Positions 5,790-12,411 of a stretch of DNA of 14,553 nt are shown one piece after another. Origin of the DNA: Candidatus Methanophagales archaeon (GTDB taxonomy: Archaea; Halobacteriota; Syntropharchaeia; Alkanophagales; Methanospirareceae); the NCBI GenBank assembly GCA_021159475.1, contig JAGGRS010000162.1, forward strand, positions 1 through 14,553, given 5' to 3'. Each line of letters begins with the position of its first letter. The first letter of the stretch is position 1. The translations under genes were made by a program, and so were the position numbers. The notes beneath the pieces are model-generated. The model had not been told where the DNA came from, ran no database searches, and was given only the letters and a program-made list of their open reading frames with translations.

Positions 5790-6644
5790 ATGGGGAGGAC
5801 AGAAAGGGCACCAAACTGGATATTGAAATACCGCGAACGTATAGAGAAAGGCACGATAACGGTGGAGGAGATACTGGAGGAGGAGAACAGGATAAGGGAG
5901 ACGCCGATAAAGCTATCCACGGTGACGAGGGCGATAAATGCCCTCGGCTTTCACACCTCAGGGATGCACCGCAGCACGAAAGCGGAGTCAGAGTTTAAGA
6001 CTGAGACGGCGGTAGCGGCAGAAGCGGAAGGTGAACCGAAGAAGAGAGGACCGGGACCGAGCTGGGTGCAGAAGTATCGTGAACGCATAGAGAGAGGCAC
6101 GATAACGCTGGAGGAGATACTGGAGGAGGAGAACAAAATAAGGGACAAGCCGATAAAACTATCCACGGTGAGAAGGGCGATAAATGCCATGGGCTTCCAT
6201 GCCTCCGAGCTACGCAAGGGCGCAGAGACAGGTGCAGAGGAAGAAGCTGAGGAGGACGAATGGGATAAGGTTCCATACTGGTTACGTAAATACCGTGACC
6301 GTATAGAGGAAGGCACAATAACAGCGGATGAGATACTGGAGGAGGAGAACAAAATAAGGAGCAAGCCGATAAAACTATCCACGCTGGCAAGAGCACTGAA
6401 TATTATTGCTGGTTCGGTGCGAGAGAAGTGGCAGAAGGGAGAGAAGAGAGAGAAGCCGGAGAGGGAGGATTTTCACTCAACCATCGGTGATATTTCGGAG
6501 GCGACAAGGGAGAGATTCAATGCCATCAAGAGCGACTGGGAGAGGGATTTGGGGCGGAAACTGCATAATGACTATTTCATGAATATACTACTCGCACTGG
6601 CAAAACTGATTGGATACAGAAAGACACTCACAATGAATAAATGA
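5790..6644 (+). CDS. Unknown protein with three tandem 44-48-residue repeat modules and a helical C-terminal domain
   Basis: I do not recognise the family. The 284-aa protein holds three copies of one module, at residues about 8-55, 90-137 and 162-205. The consensus is W-x2-KYR-x-RIE-x-GTIT-x2-EILEEEN-x-IR, then PIKLST-x3-A-N. Low-complexity acidic/Ala linkers (about 56-89 and 138-161) join them. The PIKLST-RAIN end could be a helix-turn-helix recognition helix, so DNA or RNA binding is possible. The C-terminus (about 232-280, EATRERFNAIKSDW to LALAKLIGY) is a separate helical domain. ATG 5790 is preferred over an in-frame TTG at 5766: the TATA element at 5754-5765 would start transcription at about 5786, and all repeat homology lies downstream. 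Its stop overlaps the MfnD-like start (ATGA), so translation is probably coupled. Confidence 0.85.
   Translation: MGRTERAPNWILKYRERIEKGTITVEEILEEENRIRETPIKLSTVTRAINALGFHTSGMHRSTKAESEFKTETAVAAEAEGEPKKRGPGPSWVQKYRERIERGTITLEEILEEENKIRDKPIKLSTVRRAINAMGFHASELRKGAETGAEEEAEEDEWDKVPYWLRKYRDRIEEGTITADEILEEENKIRSKPIKLSTLARALNIIAGSVREKWQKGEKREKPEREDFHSTIGDISEATRERFNAIKSDWERDLGRKLHNDYFMNILLALAKLIGYRKTLTMNK
5811..5954 (+). repeat. Intragenic repeat module 1
   Basis: First copy of the 48-codon module (residues 8-55). Its middle, encoding GTIT to EILEEEN, is nearly identical in DNA to copies 2 and 3. Confidence 0.9.
6057..6200 (+). repeat. Intragenic repeat module 2
   Basis: Second copy (residues 90-137). 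It keeps the full pattern including the GFH end shared with copy 1, and a run of about 30 bases around EILEEENKIR is identical to copy 3. Confidence 0.9.
6273..6404 (+). repeat. Intragenic repeat module 3
   Basis: Third copy (residues 162-205). It matches up to PIKLST and then departs: ARALNIIAG replaces RAINA-GFH, so this copy flows into the C-terminal domain. Confidence 0.88.
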
Positions 6645-7567
6645 AGATAATGGTGGCTGAGTATTCAGTGGGTTCGCGTGAGATTGATGAGAGGAGCGTG
6701 TCGCTGCAAAGGGAGGGCAGAGCGATGTTAAACACGCTGAAGCGGAGCTTTGAGAGGCTGGGTAACGAAGTCGTATCGCCCGTGCGGGCGCGCGATTTCG
6801 AAGCCGCGGTGGATAAACTATCGAAGGATAGCGATGCCGGAATTGTCATTGCACCGGATGAAATGCTCTTGCCCCTAACTGAGATTGTGGAATCGAACAC
6901 CGTCAATCTCGGATGCTCCTCTGACTGCGTTCGGACCTGCGCAGATAAGCTGCGAACCACGGAGATACTGGCTGAGGCAGGTATTCCGGTGCCTGCAATC
7001 GTGACCGATGCGTGGATACCGGGCAGGAGATATGTAACCAAGCCGAGATACGGATGTGCCTCTGAAGATGTCTTTGTCAGGGAAATAGATGGAGATGGCA
7101 ATGGCGCATTGGGATACGAGCCCGGTCACGGTGACGGGTTCATTACCACGGAGTATATAGAAGGAGAGGATATAAGCAGCAGTGTGGTCGCTGGCTCCTC
7201 ACGAATATTACCACTAACGGTGAATAAGCAGTTTATACAGATGGAGCATACCGGCAGGCTCCGCTATATGGGTGGGGTGGTCCCTTATCATGTGGATGCG
7301 GAGACCGAGAGGGAGATACGGGATATGAGCAAGCGGATTGTGGCTGCGCTCGGATGTACCGGATATGTTGGAATAGACTTTGTGCGCAGTGAAGGAGCGC
7401 GGAGGGCATACGTGGTGGATGTGAATCCGAGACCAACAACATCAATTGTGGGCATTGCAAGGGTATTAAATTATGAATTGGGTGGTTTATTACTGAGTGC
7501 GAAATTTGGCTCTTTACCGGGCGAGGGGGATATAAAGACCGAAGGGTGTTTTATCTTTCACTTATAA
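6641..7567 (+). CDS. mfnD: ATP-grasp ligase, probable tyramine-L-glutamate ligase (MfnD-like, COG1821)
   Basis: In methanogens MfnD joins glutamate to tyramine using ATP, an early step in building the methanofuran side chain. The 308-aa product has the family's N-terminus (VAEYSVGS... REGRAMLNTL), the NLGCSSD block (89-95), a DKLRTTEILAEAGIPVP stretch (102-118) opening the ATP-grasp fold, the nucleotide lysine region YVTKPRYGC (131-139), EYIEGEDIS (171-179) and the metal-binding DVNPRPTTS (260-268). From memory this follows M. jannaschii MJ0815 along its length, including the EYSVGS start. The start overlaps the upstream stop as ATGA. A related ATP-grasp amino acid ligase with another substrate remains possible, since family members are hard to tell apart by motif. 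Confidence 0.75.
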   Translation: MKIMVAEYSVGSREIDERSVSLQREGRAMLNTLKRSFERLGNEVVSPVRARDFEAAVDKLSKDSDAGIVIAPDEMLLPLTEIVESNTVNLGCSSDCVRTCADKLRTTEILAEAGIPVPAIVTDAWIPGRRYVTKPRYGCASEDVFVREIDGDGNGALGYEPGHGDGFITTEYIEGEDISSSVVAGSSRILPLTVNKQFIQMEHTGRLRYMGGVVPYHVDAETEREIRDMSKRIVAALGCTGYVGIDFVRSEGARRAYVVDVNPRPTTSIVGIARVLNYELGGLLLSAKFGSLPGEGDIKTEGCFIFHL

Positions 7568-7583
7568 CATAACCCGTGATGAG

Positions 7584-7973
7584 ATGGGCAGGAGAGGAAG
7601 AATCAGGGGAATAGTAAGAGATGCTCTGGACTTCATACTGGAAGTGAGCAAGTCCTATCATCCCCACGAATTTATCGGTCTGCTGTCAGCCGATGGTGAC
7701 GTCATCAGCGATGTCATTCTCCTCCCCGGTATGCTCTCCTCTGATAGAAATGCGTCCATACGCATGGATATGATGCCACTCGGAATCAGTTATGTGGGTT
7801 CGGTCCACAACCATCCGGGTTCAGGCGCGGCGAGACCTTCAACACAGGATTTATTCATCTTCGCCAGGACTGGAAACTGCCATATCATCACATTTTACCC
7901 TTATGATAGCGATTGCTGGCGATGTTATGATTCAAGGGGGGAAGAGAGGGAGCTGAAGATATTGGAGGATTAG
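7584..7973 (+). CDS. JAMM/MPN metalloprotease (Mov34/MPN/PAD-1 family)
   Basis: A 129-aa single MPN+ domain. Zinc-site residues are present: E29 (in HPHEFIGLL), H75 and H77 (VHNHP), S86 and D89 (PSTQD). Archaeal stand-alone JAMM proteins such as the Haloferax desampylase cleave isopeptide or linear bonds to ubiquitin-like SAMP modifiers; others process sulfur-carrier proteins. The gap between the second His and Ser is eight residues (PGSGAARP) where the family signature has seven, a one-residue loop insertion. Cysteines C99, C111 and C114 near the end are unassigned. ATG 7584 is preceded by GTGATGAG. It ends three bases before ribL and lies in the same run as psmB, consistent with a protein turnover link (inference). 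Confidence 0.88.
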   Translation: MGRRGRIRGIVRDALDFILEVSKSYHPHEFIGLLSADGDVISDVILLPGMLSSDRNASIRMDMMPLGISYVGSVHNHPGSGAARPSTQDLFIFARTGNCHIITFYPYDSDCWRCYDSRGEERELKILED

Positions 7974-7976
7974 GGG

Positions 7977-8468
7977 ATGAAGAGGATGGTACGGGTCTTA
8001 GCAACTGGAACGTTTGATATACTCCATCCGGGACACCTGCTCTATCTTGAGGAGGCGAAGAAGCTGGGTGACGAGCTCTATGTCATTGTTGGCAGGGATA
8101 AAAACGTGAAGAGGCGGAAGAGAACGCCGATTATACCGGAGGAGCAGAGATTGAAGATGGTCTCTGCCCTGCGTGTGGTTGACAGGGCGATGCTGGGTAG
8201 CGAGGAGGATATGTATGAACCTTTATATAGTATTAAACCAGATATAATAGCAATCGGTTATGACCAGGCATTTGACGAAAGGGAATTGGAGGAGGAACTC
8301 GGTAAGCGTGGCATTGAAGCTCGCGTGGTTCGCATAAAGAGACATAACTCAAGCGCATTGTGTAAGTCAGAAGGAATAATAAGACATATACTGGAAGTGA
8401 TGGGGGATAAGGATAAGAATGGAAGAAGAGAAAGAGCTGACACGGATAGGGGTGTCTCTTCCCTCTAA
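7977..8468 (+). CDS. ribL: FAD synthetase, archaeal cytidylyltransferase type
   Basis: RibL transfers an adenylyl group from ATP to FMN to give FAD. The 163-aa protein has the nucleotidyltransferase signature [12 protein letters not shown] (residues 9-20, HxGH at 17-20), [14 protein letters not shown] (38-51) with the expected basic loop, IGYDQ (93-97), and the C-terminal [12 protein letters not shown] (124-135), the counterpart of the ISSTRIR motif, with a cysteine at C129. It resembles M. jannaschii MJ1179. ATG 7977 has AGGGG just before it, but ATG 7986, after GAAGAGG, fits the family N-terminus equally well. The last 16 or so residues overlap the nikR start in another frame by 50 nt and look like a non-conserved tail. 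Other small cytidylyltransferases (for example glycerol-phosphate type) are the alternative. Confidence 0.85.
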   Translation: MKRMVRVLATGTFDILHPGHLLYLEEAKKLGDELYVIVGRDKNVKRRKRTPIIPEEQRLKMVSALRVVDRAMLGSEEDMYEPLYSIKPDIIAIGYDQAFDERELEEELGKRGIEARVVRIKRHNSSALCKSEGIIRHILEVMGDKDKNGRRERADTDRGVSSL

Positions 8469-8841
8469 TCTATTGAATAAGTTCGATACGATAATAAGGG
8501 GAAGAGGGTATTCATCGAGGTCTGAAGGGATAAGAGATGCAATCAGGGCATATATCGTGGAGTATGAGTGGATGGAGCGAGAGTCGGGCGAGGAAATAGG
8601 GACTATAACATATCTCTACGACCACAGCCAGAGAGGTCTGGGCGACCGGCTAACGGAAGTGCAGCATCATTACCTGGACATGATAAAAACATCGACACAC
8701 ATACATCTCGATGAAGAGAACTGCTTCGAGGTGGTGGTGATGAAAGGTGATGCAAAGCGAATAAAGGAGTTGGCAGAGAACATAATGAGCTTGAAGGGTG
8801 TGAAGCACGTGAAGTTGACGACCACACACGGGGGAATATGA
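8419..8841 (+). CDS. nikR: Nickel-responsive transcriptional regulator NikR
   Basis: A 140-aa ribbon-helix-helix repressor with a C-terminal ACT-like nickel domain. The RHH domain is residues 6-50 ([13 protein letters not shown]... [18 protein letters not shown]). The high-affinity nickel ligands known from E. coli NikR (H76, H87, H89, C95) map by spacing to H83, H94, H96 and C102 here, all present ([13 protein letters not shown]). It should bind operator palindromes near nickel uptake or nickel enzyme genes when Ni is plentiful. The start is set by the family's N-terminus and lies inside ribL, giving a 50-nt out-of-frame overlap. psmB starts three bases after its stop. I saw no convincing palindromic NikR operator in the window. 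Confidence 0.95.
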   Translation: MEEEKELTRIGVSLPSNLLNKFDTIIRGRGYSSRSEGIRDAIRAYIVEYEWMERESGEEIGTITYLYDHSQRGLGDRLTEVQHHYLDMIKTSTHIHLDEENCFEVVVMKGDAKRIKELAENIMSLKGVKHVKLTTTHGGI

Positions 8842-8844
8842 CCT

Positions 8845-9498
8845 ATGTCTATGGAATCGGGAGTAGAACTACGTGATATGATAAAGAAGGGGACGACGAC
8901 CGTTGGTTTAATCTGCAACGGCGGTGTAGTGCTGGCGAGTGAGAAGAGGGCGACGATGGGTTCTTTCATTGCATCCAGGGCGGCGAAGAAGATATATCAG
9001 GTGGATGACAGGGTAGGCATAACCACCGCGGGTGTGGTGGGCGATGCACAGACTCTGATCCGGGCAATATCGGTGGAGGCGAAGTTATACAGGATAAGGC
9101 GGCAGGAGTCAATGACTGTGAGGGCGATAACGACGCTGTTATCCAATGTATTGAGTGCGCAGAGGATGTTCCCGTACATTGTGCAGCTCCTTGTGGGCGG
9201 TATAGACAGGAATGGGGCACATATATACTCCGTTGACCCATTTGGTGGCAATACAGCGGAGCGTGACATTGCCGCCACGGGCTCCGGCTCACCTATTGCA
9301 TACGGGGTGCTTGAAGACAGGTATTCCCCTGACTTATCCGTTGATGATGGGATAGCGCTGGCGATACAATCGCTGCACTCCGCAATGAAGAGGGACAGTG
9401 CATCGGGCGAAGAGATAGAGGTGGTAGCAATAACGAAGGATAAGTATGAGGAAGTGAGTGAGGAGAAGATAAAATCTATAAGGGAATCCCTTAACTGA
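8845..9498 (+). CDS. psmB: 20S proteasome beta subunit (N-terminal threonine peptidase)
   Basis: Catalytic subunit of the archaeal proteasome; beta rings sit between alpha rings in the cytoplasm. The 217-aa precursor has a 16-residue propeptide ending in KKG, then TTTVGL, so autocleavage would expose T17 as mature Thr1. Mature E17 (in LASEKRAT) and K33 (in AAKKIYQVD) are at the expected spacing. Later motifs include TTAGVVGD (57-64), [11 protein letters not shown] and [12 protein letters not shown], which carry the conserved serine/aspartate set around Thr1. ATG 8845 is three bases after nikR, with GGGGGAATA upstream; ATG 8851 would shorten the propeptide by two. The following aCPSF1 gene is a common euryarchaeal neighbour. 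The alpha subunit gene is not in the window. Confidence 0.97.
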   Translation: MSMESGVELRDMIKKGTTTVGLICNGGVVLASEKRATMGSFIASRAAKKIYQVDDRVGITTAGVVGDAQTLIRAISVEAKLYRIRRQESMTVRAITTLLSNVLSAQRMFPYIVQLLVGGIDRNGAHIYSVDPFGGNTAERDIAATGSGSPIAYGVLEDRYSPDLSVDDGIALAIQSLHSAMKRDSASGEEIEVVAITKDKYEEVSEEKIKSIRESLN

Positions 9499-9514
9499 AC
9501 TCTCCTCTTACTCC

Positions 9515-9523
9515 TTATTTTTT
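9515..9523 (+). terminator. T-rich tract after psmB
   Basis: TTATTTTTT lies 17 bases after the psmB stop, in the 133-bp gap before aCPSF1. Archaeal transcripts commonly end at such U-rich tracts without a hairpin. A weak complementary pair (CTCCTCTT near 9503 and AAGAGGGAG near 9540) flanks the tract rather than preceding it, so it is not a bacterial-type terminator. The overlapping AT-rich TTTTTTAAAG could also serve as a TATA element for the next gene. Confidence 0.4.
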
Positions 9524-9631
9524 AAAGTATTAAAGCAAGAAGAGGGAGGGTGAGAATAGTAAGTAGGTTGTGTAGACTGTGGTTATTACATTGCATTGAT
9601 TTGACCGATGGATATGGATAGAGAGGGATAG

Positions 9632-11524
9632 ATGTCACCAGAAGAGAAGCTTTCCGTGTTGAAACAGCGGATTATAGAGCTATTACCGGATGATGTGCAT
9701 ATAAGCGGTGTGGAGTTCGAGGGACCGGAGCTGGTGCTCTATACAGAGGATACACAGCGGTTCGTGGATGATGGCGCACTGGTGAGGATGCTGGCGAAGG
9801 AGTTGAAGAAGCGGATATCGGTAAGACCAAGCGGTAACATCCTGATGGAGCCTGAGAAAGCGTCTAAGGTGATACATGAGATAATACCGGAGGAGGGCGG
9901 TATAAAGGACATTTATTTCGATATGGACAAAGCGGAGGCGATAATAGAGGCGGAGAAGCCGGGGCTGGTGATAGGCACGCACGGTGCAACGCTCAGGGAA
10001 GTGGCGAAGATAATAGGGTGGCGACCGAACGTGATCAGGGCACCGCCGATAGAATCGGCGATAATAAAGAGCATAAGGCGATATTTGAGGGACGAGAGCG
10101 ATTTCAGGCGGGACTTCTTGAAGAAGGTGGGCAGGCGGATATACCGGGATAAGATGATAAATGACGATTGGTTGCGAGTGACGGCATTGGGCGGCTGTCG
10201 CGAGGTTGGAAGGAATGCGTTCCTGCTTTCTACGCCGGAGACGAGGGTCTTAATTGACTGTGGAGTGAGTGTGGGCTCGGAAGGCATGCCCTATTTATAT
10301 GTACCGGAGGTATCGCCGATAAGCAATTTAGATGCTGTTGTGATAACACACGCACATCTTGACCATTCGGGTCTTGTGCCCCTTCTATTTCTATACGGCT
10401 ATGACGGACCGATATACACGACACAACCCACGAGGGACCTCATGGCTCTCCTCCTGCTTGACTATATAGAGGTCGCAGCGAGGGAGGGTAAGAAGATACC
10501 ATATAAATCGGCGATGATAAGGGATGCGATAAGGCACACAATCCCGCTGAAGTATGGCGAGGTGACCGATATCTCGCCCGATGTGAAGCTGACTTTTTAC
10601 AATGCCGGGCACATATTGGGTTCTGCAATCGCATATTTCCATCTGGGTAACGGGTCTGGAGCGCATAATATCGCATTCACGGGCGATATAAAGTATGAAC
10701 GCACCTTCCTGTTTGAACCCGCATTCAATGCCTTCCCCAGGCTGGATACGCTCGTTATTGAATCCACGTATGGCGGTGTGAATGATGAGCAGCCCACGAG
10801 GCGCGAGGCGGAGAGGAACCTGAAGGAGGAGATAGAACGGACGATAAAGCGAGGTGGCAAGGTAATAATACCGGCATTCGCGGTTGGGCGTTCTCAGGAG
10901 GTGATGATCGCGCTTGAAGGTATGCAACTGGAAGTGCCGGTGTATTTAGATGGAATGATATGGGAGGCGACATCTGTGCACACCGCATACCCGGAATATA
11001 TGAACAGGAGCTTGAAGAATTCTATATTCATGGGTGATAATCCGTTCCTATCCGATATCTTCGTGCAGGTGGATGATGCAGATAAGCGAAAGGGGGTAAT
11101 AGAGGAGAAAGAGCCATCAATTATACTCGCTACTTCGGGCATGCTCAATGGTGGACCGGTCCTGGAATACCTGAAGGGGCTTGCATCCGATGAGAGGAAT
11201 ATGCTCATATTCGTTGGTTATCAGGCGGAGGGGACACTTGGGCGGAGGATACAGAAGGGCTGGAATGAGATACAGTTATCAGACGATGGTAAGATGAAGA
11301 ATATAAAGATAAAGATGGATATAAGGACGGTAGATGGCTTTTCGGGTCATTCGGACCGTAACCAGCTACTTGAATATGTGAAGGGGATTCGGACACTGCC
11401 TTCAAAGGTGATATGCATGCATGGTGAGTATAGCAAATGCATAGCACTGGCGAGTGGGATACACAAGAAATTCAATATAGAGACGACGGCGCCGATGAAT
11501 CTGGAGACGCTGAGATTGGTATAA
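9632..11524 (+). CDS. fttA: Archaeal CPSF ribonuclease aCPSF1 / transcription termination factor FttA
   Basis: A 630-aa endo/exonuclease of the beta-CASP family; in archaea it cuts nascent RNA at U-rich 3' ends and drives transcription termination. Two N-terminal KH domains occupy about residues 1-145 (the second contains GLVIGTHGATLREVAK). The metallo-beta-lactamase core begins near 182 (RVTALGGCREVGRNA), with the zinc motif HAHLDH at 240-245, the HILGSA segment, FTGDIK and the downstream ESTYGG. The beta-CASP part carries PAFAVGRSQE, SGMLNGGPV and the late DGFSGHSDR histidine motif. All expected catalytic motifs are present and length is normal. ATG 9632 follows GAGAGGGATAG. It opens the second rightward run after a 133-bp gap, next to psmB as in other euryarchaea. 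Confidence 0.97.
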   Translation: MSPEEKLSVLKQRIIELLPDDVHISGVEFEGPELVLYTEDTQRFVDDGALVRMLAKELKKRISVRPSGNILMEPEKASKVIHEIIPEEGGIKDIYFDMDKAEAIIEAEKPGLVIGTHGATLREVAKIIGWRPNVIRAPPIESAIIKSIRRYLRDESDFRRDFLKKVGRRIYRDKMINDDWLRVTALGGCREVGRNAFLLSTPETRVLIDCGVSVGSEGMPYLYVPEVSPISNLDAVVITHAHLDHSGLVPLLFLYGYDGPIYTTQPTRDLMALLLLDYIEVAAREGKKIPYKSAMIRDAIRHTIPLKYGEVTDISPDVKLTFYNAGHILGSAIAYFHLGNGSGAHNIAFTGDIKYERTFLFEPAFNAFPRLDTLVIESTYGGVNDEQPTRREAERNLKEEIERTIKRGGKVIIPAFAVGRSQEVMIALEGMQLEVPVYLDGMIWEATSVHTAYPEYMNRSLKNSIFMGDNPFLSDIFVQVDDADKRKGVIEEKEPSIILATSGMLNGGPVLEYLKGLASDERNMLIFVGYQAEGTLGRRIQKGWNEIQLSDDGKMKNIKIKMDIRTVDGFSGHSDRNQLLEYVKGIRTLPSKVICMHGEYSKCIALASGIHKKFNIETTAPMNLETLRLV

Positions 11525-11562
11525 GAATAACGCACATAAAAGATAAAGATGGGTGAGAGAAG

Positions 11563-12387
11563 ATGACAACGATGAGGGAGAGAATGGAGAGGGTGAGTAT
11601 AGGGAAGCGGATAAGGATGGAGCGGATAGTGGACAGGAACAGCGGAAGGAGTGTTATTGTGCCGATGGACCATGGTGTGACCTCGGGTCCGATATATGGC
11701 TTGACGGACATGAAACAGGCGGTGAATGCGGTATCAGAGGGTGGAGCGAATGCGGTTCTTCTACATAAAGGCATCGTGATTGCGGGACATCGTGGCTATG
11801 GTAAGGATATAGGGCTCGTAGTTCACCTCTCAGCAAGCACATCGCTGGGTCCAGACCCACTGACGAAGGTCATGGTGGCGACGGTGGAAGAAGCAATCAA
11901 GCTGGGTGCGGATGCGGTGTCAATGCATGTGAATGTGGGTGCGGATAGCGAGCCTGAGATGCTTGAGGAACTCGGCGAGACTGCGATGATATGCGAGGAA
12001 TGGAGTATGCCGCTCCTGGCGATGATGTATCCCAGGGGTAAGAAGGTGGAGAATGAGCATGCACCTGAGATGGTGATGCATGCGGCACGTGTAGGTGCGG
12101 AGTTAGGTGCTGATGTCATAAAGACGAACTATACAGGTGACCCCGATACATTCAAGGATGTGATACGGAGTTGCCCGGTGCCGGTGATCATAGCTGGCGG
12201 ACCGAAGATGGATACAGATGCGGAAGTGCTGAAGATGGTTGAGGATGCAATCTCCGCGGGCGCTTCGGGGGTATCAATAGGGCGAAATATCTTCCAGCAT
12301 GAGAATCCAACGAAGATGACAATAGCAATAAGTAAGATAGTGCATGAAGGCGCCACGGCTGCGGAGGCAATAGAGATGTTGAAGTGA
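11563..12387 (+). CDS. aroA': 2-amino-3,7-dideoxy-D-threo-hept-6-ulosonate (ADTH) synthase
   Basis: A class I aldolase that condenses an aspartate-semialdehyde-derived unit with a 6-deoxy-ketose phosphate, the first step of the archaeal route to 3-dehydroquinate that bypasses DAHP synthase. The 274-aa protein closely follows M. jannaschii MJ0400 as I recall it ([47 protein letters not shown]). Catalytic D36, Y156 and the Schiff-base K187 (in VIKTNYTGD) lie exactly three residues further on than D33, Y153 and K184 of MJ0400. ATG 11563 follows GGGTGAGAGAAG; ATG 11572 is a minor alternative. It is 38 bases after aCPSF1 and probably co-transcribed. A bacterial-type fructose-bisphosphate aldolase is the alternative, less likely on overall similarity. 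Confidence 0.92.
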   Translation: MTTMRERMERVSIGKRIRMERIVDRNSGRSVIVPMDHGVTSGPIYGLTDMKQAVNAVSEGGANAVLLHKGIVIAGHRGYGKDIGLVVHLSASTSLGPDPLTKVMVATVEEAIKLGADAVSMHVNVGADSEPEMLEELGETAMICEEWSMPLLAMMYPRGKKVENEHAPEMVMHAARVGAELGADVIKTNYTGDPDTFKDVIRSCPVPVIIAGGPKMDTDAEVLKMVEDAISAGASGVSIGRNIFQHENPTKMTIAISKIVHEGATAAEAIEMLK

Positions 12388-12411
12388 GTTAATAACAAGC
12401 CCAAGCCCCAA

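Noticed and set aside
5951..6382. Minus-strand frame with internal repeats opposite the three-repeat protein
   Set aside because: Its repeats simply mirror the plus-strand modules; the Ser/Ile-rich product and absence of start signals mark it as a shadow.
9503..9549. Possible hairpin terminator after psmB
   Set aside because: The complementary arms (CTCCTCTT and AAGAGGGAG) need a bulge and enclose the T-run instead of preceding it, so this is not an intrinsic hairpin terminator.
10391..10927. 178-codon minus-strand frame inside aCPSF1
   Set aside because: Antisense to the metallo-beta-lactamase core; Arg/His/Tyr-rich shadow composition with no family resemblance.
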